Position numbers and translations under genes: made by a program. A model generated the notes under the pieces. The model was not told the DNA's origin. It saw nothing but the letters and a program-made list of their open reading frames with translations, and made no database searches. A DNA stretch of 64,000 nt from Zingiber officinale. Taxonomy: Eukaryota; Streptophyta; Magnoliopsida; Zingiberales; Zingiberaceae. Shown here piece by piece: positions 44,609 through 54,556 of the stretch (within the stretch, counting starts at the first letter, position 1; each line of letters starts with the position of its first letter). The stretch covers positions 81,979,859-82,043,858 of the forward strand of contig NC_055999.1 of NCBI RefSeq assembly GCF_018446385.1, in the 5' to 3' direction.

Positions 44609-45951
44609 ACCATCTTTATGGAGTTGGGATAAGCGATTCTCATTTATATGACCTAAGCGAAAATGCTAGAGATAAGTTCGGTTCATTTCATTTGACTTGA
44701 ACCTTTTGGTACTTATGTTATAGATGGGGTTTTTAAGTCTAGAATGTAAAGTCCGTTCATCAGAGGTGCACTACAATAGAACATATCATTTAAATAAATG
44801 GAACAACATTTGTTCTTTATTATAAATGAAAAACCTTTCTTATCTAAACAAGAAACTGAAATAATGTTCTTTGTAAGAGCAGGCACATAACAACATTCAT
44901 CTAATTCTGGTACAAGCCCAGAGGGCAGAGATAGATAGTAAGTTCCTACAGCAACAGCAGTAACCCGTGCTCCATTGCCTACTCGTAGGTCCACCTCGCC
45001 CTTCGTCAATGTCCTGCTATTTCTCAGTGCTTGTACATTAGTACAAATGTGAGAAGCACATCCGGTATCTAATACCCATGATGAAGAAATAGAGAGATTG
45101 ACTTCTATAACATATATACCTGAAGTAGAAACCTCATTTCTCTTCTTCTTAAGATCTTCCAGGTATACTTTGCAGTTCCTCTTCCAGTTATCAGTCTGAC
45201 CGCAGTGGAAGCAGGTAGCATCCTTGGCAACCCCTCCTTTAGGTTTCATTACCTTGCCTTTGCCCTTGGCTTGGGACTTTCCCTTACCTTTAGGCTTGTC
45301 CTTGCCTTTATGCTTTTGCACCATCAAAATGGAGTTGGGCTTTACCTTCTTAAGGTTGAGCTCAGCAGTTCTCAACATGCTTAGCAGCTCAGGCAATGGC
45401 TCATCAATTTCGTTCATGTTGTAATTCATGACAAAATGACTGTAGCTCTCTGGCAAGGATTGCAAGATCAAGTCAGTGGTCAGTTCTTGGCCAAGTGGGA
45501 ATCCCAACATCTGTAGGTTATCTATGTACCCAATCATCTTGAGTACATATTGACCTACGAGAGTCTCATCTTGCATCTTGCACTGAAACAGTGCCTTAGA
45601 GATCTCGAATCTCTCATGCCTTGCTTGTCCTTGATATAGTTGACGAAGATGTTCAACCATATCATAAATAGTCTTCAACTCGTGTTGCTTCTGAAGCTCA
45701 GAGTTCATAGTTGCGAGCATGAGGCATGACACATCTAATACATCATCTTGATGCTTCTTATAAGCATCTCAGTCAGCTCGCGTGGCAGTGGCAGGAGGTG
45801 CCTTGGGAATGGGCTGCTCCAGGACGTACAATTTTCTTTCTTGTGTGAGAACTATTCTCAGATTCCTGTACCAGCCCAAGAAATTAGCTCTATTGAGCTT
45901 GTCCTTGTCAAGGACAGAACGCAGGGAGAAAGTGTTCATGTTTGTCGACAT
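44609..45951 (-). pseudogene. gag: Element E gag, protease and pre-integrase domain
   Basis: The probable start is the Met at 45951 (MSTNMNTFSLRSVLDKDKLN). The copia Gag domain runs to a CCHC knuckle (CFHCGQTDNWKRNC; the His position reads Asn in this copy). The protease has WVLDTGCASHI. The pre-integrase domain HFRLGHINENRLSQLHKDG lies at about 44610-44665. Breaks are TGA at 45769-45771, loss of an A in an A run near 44715, and TAG at 44666-44668. Gag and protease share one frame, as is normal for copia. Confidence 0.9.
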
Positions 45952-47438
45952 CGCAATCTATAACATAAATAAAACAGAGAGTACATATCATATTCCATTT
46001 ATCATTTAATTAGGCCTTTAACTAAATGATGCTTCCACTGAATTATAGAACTTTTGTAAAATCAAGTCATGGATGTGGTCAAACCACACTACTAGATTCA
46101 TATTAATGGGCTATAATTCGATCCACATCATACTATGCCTTGAGTTAGCTTTGGCTAAATCGCCCAAGACTTAGTATGATCGGTAGATAACTAATTATCA
46201 ATTACATCTCTATGCAACTCTTGTTTATAGGATCAAGATCCTCATTTATATTAAAACTTGAGTTAGCTTTGGCTAAATCGCCCAAGATTTAATATAAATG
46301 TGATTTTTATCCTATCTTCCAACCGTTGGAAAATACCTATAGTTATACCCGATCAAATTGAGTTAACTAGTTATACTCAATCTAATTGAGTTTGTACTCA
46401 CCCAAGCTTTGATAGGCGGGACCAAGATTGTCCCTCCGCACCCTACCAAGATAATATGCGTTGCTCTGCTTTGGCAGATTCAACAACAACAAATGATCGA
46501 GGTAGTGATGGTATCAAAACTTGGTAGGCATTTCGAGTTGACTTGATTAAGATCTAATCTAATCATGAATGTGTATCATATACGCATTAAGGCACTAATT
46601 ACCTTACATTAGCATGCATCACATACACACAAGCAATCATATATACTGATTAATTAAATTGTGATGAGGTAATGGCCCTACTATGATCTTCTCAAGCTAA
46701 TGGAAAGATCGGACGGTCAACCAAGGGTCATCGGCTTCTTCAAGCACCTCCCTTTGACCGTCATGTGTTGAAATCACCCTCCTCGTAACTCCTTGAGTAG
46801 ACCTTCCACCGCTTCATTTTATACATTACAAATATGAAACTCGAGTTACATTCGAGTCTAAAATCTATTTACAACAGGAACATAAGAAAAGAGGCACGAC
46901 GCGCAGGTCGCATATCATATACAGTACGCACAACACAAAAATGGCGCGCAGGCCATATTATGAATTACAACACAATTTTTATCCAATCGAATTGGGGTTT
47001 TTGGGCCATGACCATCACAATATTATACATAATTCTCAATTATGTATTTTACATAAATTTCTATAATTTTACTACTGTTTTTATCAATTTTATGAGTCAC
47101 AACTTCCCAGCGGTCCCGATTAGCGATTTTCGGGCGCGATCGCGGGACAATGCCCCTTGCGGGGTTAGGGGCAGCACCCCTACTCGCGAAATGAATATCG
47201 CGAGTGTCCCATCTTGATCTAACTCTAAGCCGCTGTCCCAAAATAATTTGGGCGAGATCTTGCCGTTTCGGAAGATTTTTCTCGGTAGTTGAAGCCTACA
47301 AGTGTCCAAGCACTTGTTGCTTCGCCTCTACAAGAAAATTACTCACAAAATTCATAAAAATAGTAAACTTACAGAAACATACAGATCTGAAACATTTTCA
47401 AAAAAACAAATACAAAACATGTACACGCTTCGCACGTG
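45952..47438 (-). other. Untranslated leader of element E
   Basis: About 1.5 kb lies between primer site and gag without a supported ORF. A 30-bp direct repeat beginning TTGAGTTAGCTTTGGC occurs at 46140-46169 and 46258-46287. ORFs near 46834-47241 on either strand overlap each other and match nothing recognised. Confidence 0.6.
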
Positions 47439-47450
47439 GCTCTGATACCA
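47439..47450 (-). other. Primer binding site of element E (initiator Met-tRNA)
   Basis: The minus strand reads TGGTATCAGAGCC immediately beside the 5' LTR end at 47452. Confidence 0.95.
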
Positions 47451-47451
47451 C

Positions 47452-49259
47452 TGTTGGGACTTTTGACCCGCAAAAACCGCTTTTTGCGTTGTGGAAACCT
47501 CGAAGTCTTGCCACGGATCCTTGCGAAGATAAATAAAATTCATGTACATGTTTGTTTATCCTAGATCTACCTTAGATCTACATGATAAGAGTGTTACCCT
47601 TGTCGCGATGCCCTTTACTTATCCCGCTCGTCCAAACGGTTGCCGGATCTCGTAGAGTGTCAAGTGTACACTCGTCTACACGTATCCACACGGGCAAAAG
47701 GTGGAGAGAAACCACTTAGAGTGTGCTAGCACCCTTGCATGGTTTCGGCAATGGAGGAGAGGGAGAGAACAAGAGAAGAGAGGAGGAAGAAGAAGAAGTT
47801 ACAACAAGCACAAATGCTTGCACTAATGTGGCCGGCCACATAAATGAGGGTTTTAAACCTCCATGTAATACCAAGAGTCATGACTCTTAGTCTTCCTCAT
47901 GAGGTGGCACACTATGATGTAGCCTTGATGATGTGGAACACCATCTATGATGTAGCCTTGATGATGTGGAACACCATCATTGGTCGGTCTCATGCCAAGT
48001 CACAATGAGGTGGCATTTGGTCAAGTCAAACTTGACCTTTTTATCTCCCATGGTTGATCAAATCTAACCATTGATTCAAGTCAATTTAATTTAATGAATC
48101 TCTATTCATTGGTTTAAATTGAATCAATAAATCATAATTTAAATTAGACTCATTCTACATATGAATCAAATTGAGTCCAACTCAATTAGTCTAATTTAGA
48201 TTACTCTTAATTCAATTTGGTTCATCACATGAACCTAATCCTCTTGGTCCATCATATGAACCTAATCTCCATCTAATTACCCTTTGTGTGTGACCCTATA
48301 GGTTATTGTAACGTTGGCGATGCTCCTAAACTCATTTAGAAACATAAGTAATGAGCGGTATCTAGCAACACATCATTACTACCCAAGTTACAAGAATGTT
48401 GAGATCTAACATCACCTTTGTGACTACTAATTGTGACTCTCACAATATGTGACAATGTCCTTCTATCCTTGACATCTAAATTGATCAATTGAGGCATAAA
48501 CCGTGTCATCCTCTAATCAATTTATGTCTTGAACTCCAAGTAGATTCACTCTAATCAAATGAGCTCAATATCTCATATTGACTCATTTGGGCATGACCAT
48601 GCACTTAGTGGTCTCACTCTATCAAGAATCATGATGTCACTCCCGTCATATAGGAGGGATAGATCTCATTTACATCACTCACATCGCTCCTCATAATTTG
48701 TTACATACCCAGCAGTCGCCTTTATAGTCCACCCATTTACGGGTGACGTTTGACGAAGCCAAAGTATGCAACTCCTTATGTAGGGAACCATTGTGACTTC
48801 AGGTCCAAGGACTGATAGTCATACTAATAGTCACATGAGAAAGTATATGACACTGATATAACGATCCATGATACTTTCTCATGGCGGGTCATTCAGTATA
48901 CATTCTCCAATGCATACCCATGTGTCAACTTGATATCTTTATATCCATGACTTGTGAGATCAAGTCATTGAGTTGACCTACATGCTAGTCTCATCGTATT
49001 AACATTGTCCCTGAATGTTAATACTTGACTAGGAATGATCAAAAGTAGTGTTCTCTATATCATTTCATTATCGATTCAACTAATAGATTGATATAGATAA
49101 GAACCTTCTACTCAAGGACGTTATTATACTTAGTTATTTGGCACCAAAACAAGTAAGTATAATAACCATAAAGAAATACCTTTATAAATATATAGGAATA
49201 TGATATATCGAGTCCATACAAAAATCATCACATGATTGACTCTAGGGCTCAAACTAATA
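47452..49259 (-). repeat. 5' LTR of element E
   Basis: 1808 bp, paired with 40174-41971. Its plus-strand end reads AATA instead of AACA, so its terminal TG (minus strand) has become TA by one transition. Confidence 0.92.
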
Positions 49260-51483
49260 GTGGGGAGAAGGAAAAAGAAAATAGAAAGGAAAAGAAAATT
49301 AAACTTTTCCTCGTTTACATGGGGCACCTTAAACAGGCTTTCCCGAGACCCAATTTTATCCCCGTAAACTTGTCATACGAGCTCCGAAAAATTTCTAAAA
49401 ATTTTGGAAAATTCCGTTATGATGATTCGCCCATTTTCGATATTTTACAATGGATGGTCAACACCTTCATGTGAGGTGTATGGCTCATATAGTCAATCTC
49501 ATTGTTCAAGATGGCTTGAAAGAAGTTGGAGATTCTGTGAGACGAGTTAGACAAGCTATAAGATATATTAGACAATCTGCTGCAAGGCTAAAAAAATTCA
49601 AAGACCATTGTGAAATTGAAAAGATAACAAGTAAAAAGTCTTTGTGTTTGGATGTTGTTACTAGGTGGAATTCTACCTACTTAATGTTAAGAACTGCTTT
49701 GGAATTTGAAAATGCTTTTATAAGTTATGGTATTCATGATCCTGGACTGTTGGAACATCTTCTTACCCATGTTTGTGAAGATGGAAAGGATGTAGGTGCA
49801 TTGACAAGTGGTGATTGGGAAAATGTGAGAAAAATGGAGAAGTTTCTTGAATCTTTTTATAATCTTACCTTGAGAGTTTTAGGTTCACTATATGTCACTT
49901 CAAATGTCCACTTTCATGAAATAGTTGAGCTTGCTTGTGTTTTAAAGTTGTTGGCAGATAATGATGATATTTCTTTGGCAATGATGGCAAAAAGGATGAA
50001 AGCTAAATTTTATATATATTGGGGTGCTTCGGAAAAAATGAATAAGATGATTTTTATTGCTTGTGTGCTTGATCCTCGTTTCAAATTTGATTATGTGGCT
50101 TTTGTGCTTTTGAGAATGTATGGACAAGAAAAAGGAGAGAAAATAAGAGATGAAGTAAAGTTGTATATGACTATTTTATTTGAAGAATATAGGAAGGTCA
50201 CTTCAAAAATCTCTCAAGGATCATCCACTAGCAGAGTTGAGCCATCAGTTATAAACATTGAAAGTCTTCACAAAAGAACACTAATACAACAAGAATACTT
50301 AAGGCATAAGGCTGAAAGTGGAAATATGGATGCTAAGACTGAGCTAGATAGGTATCTTGATGATGATGTTGAGGTTGCAAATGAACATTTTGATATTTTG
50401 CTTTGGTGGAAAGTTAACTCTTCCAAATTTCCTACTTTAGCTGAGATGGCTCATGATGTGTTAGCGATTCCTATTTCTACTATGGCATCGGAAAGTGTTT
50501 TTAGCACAGGGAGGCGTGTTCTTGATTCATTTAGAAGTTCATTAACTCCTTGATTAGTGCAAGCTCTCATATGTCTTCAAGATTGGTTCCGAAAAAAAAC
50601 TTTGCCCATTAAAGTAAAAGAAGACTTGGATTATCTTGAAGAGATTGAATCTGGTAAGAATTTTGTGTCTGTTTTTCTGTTTTATTTATGTTACAATTAT
50701 TTTGTTATTTAATGTTTTGTAATAATTTTCTTATTTTTTTAGATTTGAATACTGTTTGATTGAGTTCTTGCATAACTGAAAAGTCTGAAATATAATCATT
50801 CCAATGAAATGTTGTAAGTTAAATTCACATATTTACTTATTGTTACAAGATTGTGACTTATCCTTGGTAGTTGTAAACTTATAATGAATTTATTGTTTTT
50901 CTTCAATAGGATTTTTGAAGATGAGGATGAGAAAGATATTATCAATTAGTTACAGTAAATTTACATATTTAATTTATTATATTCATAATCACTTTCTAAT
51001 TGTAATGTTTAGAAATGTGTATAATTGTATATTGAAAGATTATCAAGATTGTATTGACCGAGTAAAAATTGAAACTTGAGGTTTGAAGTTATGCTAATTT
51101 GATATTTGTGGACTGTGGTGGTGACATGGATTCATTGGATTGGATCGTTCACAAATCACAATTTCATGTTGTAGATGGTAAAAGATGGATTATCTATTGT
51201 TTGTTACTTGTGCCTGCTAGCAATCATATAATTATTTTATAAATTATTATTTTCCTTTGTCTCTAAACTAATATTTATAGTTCCACAAAACTAATTTAAT
51301 TCATTATATAAATTGTATATAATCGGCCGTAGAAATTGAACCATATTATACCAAAAATCGGACCGAACCGTAATAAAATGATTTGATTTTGGATTAGAAA
51401 TTTTCAAAACCGAAACCGAAAAAATTAAATCGTAGTAGAGTAAAATCACACCAAACCGGCCGATGTCCACCCCTATAGCTAAG

Positions 51484-51569
51484 CTTGTAAAAATAAGATA
51501 ACAAGAAATGAAGAAAGGCAGAAGGTCTTGTAAAAATAAGATAACAAGAAATGAAGAAAGGCAGAAGGA
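51484..51569. repeat. 43-bp tandem duplication next to the hAT right end
   Basis: Two copies of a 43-bp unit beginning CTTGTAAAAATAAGATAAC lie at 51484-51526 and 51527-51569. They differ at the last base only, so the duplication is young. It starts eight bases after the hAT terminus. Confidence 0.9.
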
Positions 51570-52656
51570 GAGTAGTGTTCTGTTGTTCAGGATGAGCTGA
51601 TGGGAGTTGGTTGTTTTTTCCAACAATTACCAAAGCACTTACAGTTGCGGAATTATGAAACATGCATTTGACTTTCAGATTTTTTAAATATATTTATTTT
51701 ATATTTTACTAAAAAAATAATATTATTGTAGTGTCAGATTATAAAGAACAACACAACCACTGTTCTATTACATTTCAAAAATAGTGTCAGTGTAATCTTG
51801 ATTTTCAAAATATAACACCATTGGTACTTATTTAGAAATTATGTGTTGTACTTTGGATGGAGTATCATAGCGGTTGATAGGAGTAAAAAAAATAAATAAA
51901 TAAATACACTCTTTAAGAAATCTAAATTTTAGATACGTATTTTAAAAATTCCTTTTGATCAATTGCTTTATATATATATATAATTAACTAGGTTTTAGGC
52001 TCAATTAATTTTAGAGGTGGTACACTGTAATTGAGATTAGATTCGAATCATGACTGCTTGAGATTAGATTCTAATAGTGCTCGTATAATCCGATGAATGT
52101 CTTGCTACAAGATGATGGCAAAGAATAGATGACTGGGTAGTGGAGGCTTGTTGGTTGGGTCTATATAATAAACTGCTTTACGTGCATGAATGTTTGGCGG
52201 ACGAACAACTTGACTAATGTTAATGGTAGATTTTCTTTGCCTGATTGATTTTTTTTTGTTGCCTCCAAAGGTCTCTTTTTTCTTTGTTTATTTTAAAATG
52301 TAATAATATGCCAAACAATTTTAGAAAATCTAAATAACATATAATATAGGAGTCATTTTTCTCTAAAATTGTTACATAATACTTTAGAACTTAAAATATT
52401 AAATTCAGTATAATAGAACAGTTCAATAGATTTTTCCGTCAATAAATTTTTGACACTTTAAATTCATGTAAACAGTTTGAATCCCAAAAAAAATAAATAA
52501 ATAAATAATAATAATGACAATAATAATAATAATAATGTTTCAAACTATTACATGGGTAAAAAGTAATTTTTATTTGTAAAATTTGACTAATATACACTCA
52601 TGCAATAATTCTAGTAAAACTAATACATGAGGATAAAGAGTTAAAAGAAAGACAAT
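51570..52656. other. AT-rich intergenic sequence with microsatellites
   Basis: No gene or motif recognised. Simple repeats include (AAAT)n near 51888-51905 and (AAAT)n/(AAT)n with interruptions at 52487-52538. Confidence 0.7.
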
Positions 52657-53147
52657 ATATATAGAGAGAAGCTCTCCTGCGGCACGTTCTGTACGGTTTA
52701 GTATGATGCACATCAAAATTAATGCTAGATCACTTCAGCCCCTCGATCCAGCAGGGCTGAATCGATCCACTGATCGATTCAGTCGCAAGTGGATCAATTC
52801 AGCCCCGCTTGCTGATCTTCTCGCGTGCGATTGATCGATCCAGCAAGGGTTGGATCGATTCAGCCCTCGCCTTCTCACACCCGTCTCGCGATCGTGAACA
52901 ATTTTGGCCGCAATCCAGCCCCAACGACTGTCAGAACCCCTTGGGTTCACCTTCCCCTCCGGTTATAGTAAAATTCGAGGGCAGTCAGCTGGAGGACGAC
53001 GACGGTGGGAGGGCGCGACTAGCACAACGCGCGCGAGAAGATAAACGGGACTGAATCGATCAGTGGATCGATCCAGTACTAATTTTGATGCACACTGCAC
53101 CAAACCGCACAGAGCGTGTCACAGGAGATATTCTCTCTCTATATATA
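52657..53147. mobile_element. Non-autonomous foldback/MITE-like element with inverted repeats of about 65 bp
   Basis: The left end TATATAGAGAGAAGCTCTCC...GCACATCAAAATTAAT and the inverted right end TATATAGAGAGAGAATATCTCC...GTGCATCAAAATTAGT align with roughly 80% identity over about 65 bp. The ends sit in TA-rich microsatellite sequence, so a target duplication cannot be told apart from the repeat. The centre carries palindromes at 52757-52782 (arms CTGAATCGATC and GATCGATTCAG, spacer CACT) and 53051-53076, plus GC-rich filler. No coding capacity; the superfamily is undetermined. Confidence 0.65.
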
Positions 53148-53167
53148 TATATAGAGAGAACCTTTTC

Positions 53168-53207
<40 letters not shown>

Positions 53208-53212
53208 AGGTT
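53137..53212. repeat. TA and GA microsatellite with short inverted repeat
   Basis: (TA)n blocks followed by (GA)n lie between GAACCTT at about 53158 and its complement AAGGTTC ending at 53212. Confidence 0.9.
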
Positions 53213-54341
53213 CAAAAGCACTAACTATTTTAGGATTTAGATTCATCAAAGGTTGTTTAAAGTTACTCAGACGGTTCTTTAGTGCTCTAATTATAGCATA
53301 ACTACTCCGATTTCAAAGAATATATATACTTTTAAGATTGAACAAGTATCATAAATAATAAACCCCAAAACTCCGGGTGATGATCTAAACATTTCATATT
53401 AACTTTTGATGAACCCTTCACGATGTCAAAGTGTCTTGCTTGATCTCATCAGACACTATCGAAAGGGCAGCAGGTAGGGTGAAGAAATATAACGAGAAAA
53501 AGGAAGTTCAGTTTTATTAAGAGAAGGATGAAGGTGAAGTGGTTTAGGCTCGACTGAAACCCAGTGAAACAGTCCCATCGTTTCCGTACTTCTACTGCAG
53601 AAAAATCACCTGAAACGCCTTCGCCTCAGCTGCCCATACTCTTGTTTCGTATTCCATTTCCTAGAGCTCTACAATGACATTTACATCTTTAGCAAATTAG
53701 TCGACACCCTTCACCCAGATCGATTCCTGAAATGGGCAAAATCCATTTCTGATTTTTCAAAAACAAAAATTTGATACAGAAAAACGATAGCTATGAAAGC
53801 TTTTACAATAACTCAGACCTTAACAATGACTTCCAAAGTCCTACCAACTGGGATAATTAGCAGTTACCCTTAGATAATCACAAGCACTATTGCATTAAAG
53901 AGTATTCACTGGTAATGTTACTTGATAATCACAACTCAATGGTCCCAGTAAAAATTAAACAAGGTAGAATAGATGAGAATCCGATATGTATTATAAAGAA
54001 ATATTGCCTATCAATAAATAGTTCGTTGTTGGAGCATGAACAAGAATAGTAAATATAGCACTACAATTAAGCTCGATCGCCAAGAAGGCTTGGACACAAA
54101 TAAGCACTATTTGAATATCAAAACATGTTGAAGATTCATTACCTCGAGAAAGGCAATCCCAACTAATGGTTGTTGCAGAATAATGAATAGAACCTGATGA
54201 CTATCATAAGTGGAGGAAAAAGATCCCGATTCAGTTTTCTTTCAGTGTCACTGCCTCTTCTAGTTTTTTTTCTACTTGATGAGGACCAAAATGTTGTACT
54301 ATAGTAGAGTCCTAAACCCTAAACCCATTATCATAGTTTAA
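53213..54341. other. Intergenic sequence without recognised gene
   Basis: AT-rich apart from 53450-53720, which is more balanced in composition and could be untranslated sequence of the minus-strand COBW gene or another transcript. I see no ORF or motif to support either. Confidence 0.5.
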
Positions 54342-54349
54342 TGACAGGA

Positions 54350-54548
54350 TGAGGGTGCCCCATAGTTTAGTTGGTAAGAAACTTACAAGTTGATCTTGGA
54401 TTTGAAACTCACCTTCACCTAAATTTGAGTGCTTGGGAACTCAAAAGCTATCTATTCTCAATCACGGAATAAATCATATAGTTGACCTCGAACAATTGGG
54501 ACTAATTATTAGACATTGCTTTTGTATAGTTTGGTAATAAACACTCAG
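54350..54548 (+). mobile_element. tRNA-derived SINE with target duplications
   Basis: Direct repeats TGACAGGA at 54342-54349 and 54549-54556 bound a 199-bp unit. Near its start is TAGTTTAGTTGG (54363-54374), which fits the tRNA/Pol III A box TRGYNNARNNGG. A decayed B box, GATTTGAAACT, follows about 25 bp later. This head structure and length are typical of plant SINEs, which depend on LINE reverse transcriptase. The tail lacks a clear poly(A). Confidence 0.6.
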
Positions 54549-54556
54549 TGACAGGA

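Larger units (their letters stand above)
40174..49259 (-). mobile_element. Full-length Ty1/copia element E, inserted in solo LTR D
   Basis: This is a 9.09-kb element with LTRs of about 1.8 kb and target duplications GTGGG at 40169-40173 and 49260-49264. Minus-strand order is 5' LTR (47452-49259), primer site, a leader of about 1.5 kb, gag, protease, integrase, RT, RNase H, polypurine tract, 3' LTR (40174-41971). Integrase before RT defines Ty1/copia. The polyprotein frame can be followed almost throughout, with nine nonsense codons and two single-base shifts. I did not assign a lineage. Confidence 0.93.
37526..49449 (-). repeat. Solo LTR D of a G1-related gypsy family, split by element E
   Basis: It starts TGTCACGCCCCGG and ends CGATATTTTACA, like the G1 LTR, and is flanked by ATGGA at 37521-37525 and 49450-49454. 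Without E it is about 2.83 kb, one LTR long, with no primer site, coding region or second LTR. That is the product expected from LTR-LTR recombination. It is clearly more diverged from the G1 LTRs than those are from each other. A run of about ten G lies near 38480. Confidence 0.85.
36677..50759 (+). pseudogene. hAT transposase (RICESLEEPER/Ac-type), interrupted by solo LTR D
   Basis: Coding pieces lie at 36677-37525 and 49450-50653, plus a short last exon at 50743-50759 after a GT-AG intron. The N-terminal part holds a BED zinc finger (SVWEHFEKF, CNYCDASYAA, GAHLKRC; about 36800-36945). The middle has LDKVFTITVDNASPND and HVRCMAHIVNLIVQDGL from the RNase H-like core. The C-terminal part has the hAT dimerisation domain (WWKVNSSKFPTLAEMAHDVL then PISTMASESVFSTGRRVLD). 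The 367-codon frame from 49450 is not a separate gene: its ATG is the target duplication. Damage includes TGA at 36773, a frameshift near 36945, TAG at 37416 and TGA at 50551. Confidence 0.88.
36052..51475 (+). mobile_element. hAT DNA transposon with BED-finger transposase, swollen by nested insertions
   Basis: The terminal inverted repeats are TAGGGGTGGGCAT at 36052-36064 and the complement of TAGGGGTGGACAT at 51463-51475 (12 of 13 identical). The flanking 8-bp sequences TAGCGTAG and TAGCTAAG agree at six of eight positions, fitting a decayed hAT target duplication. Subterminal regions hold repeated CCGAACC/GGTTCGG words. Removing D and its duplication leaves about 3.5 kb, normal for an autonomous hAT. 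The left end (36065-36676) includes a probable 5' UTR intron (36560-36676) ending just before the transposase ATG. The right end (50760-51475) is AT-rich without genes. Confidence 0.88.

Noticed and set aside
49450..50553. Independent gene starting at the ATG at 49450
   Set aside because: The ATG is part of the ATGGA target duplication of D; sequence before D at 37440-37525 supplies the upstream transposase part in the same frame.
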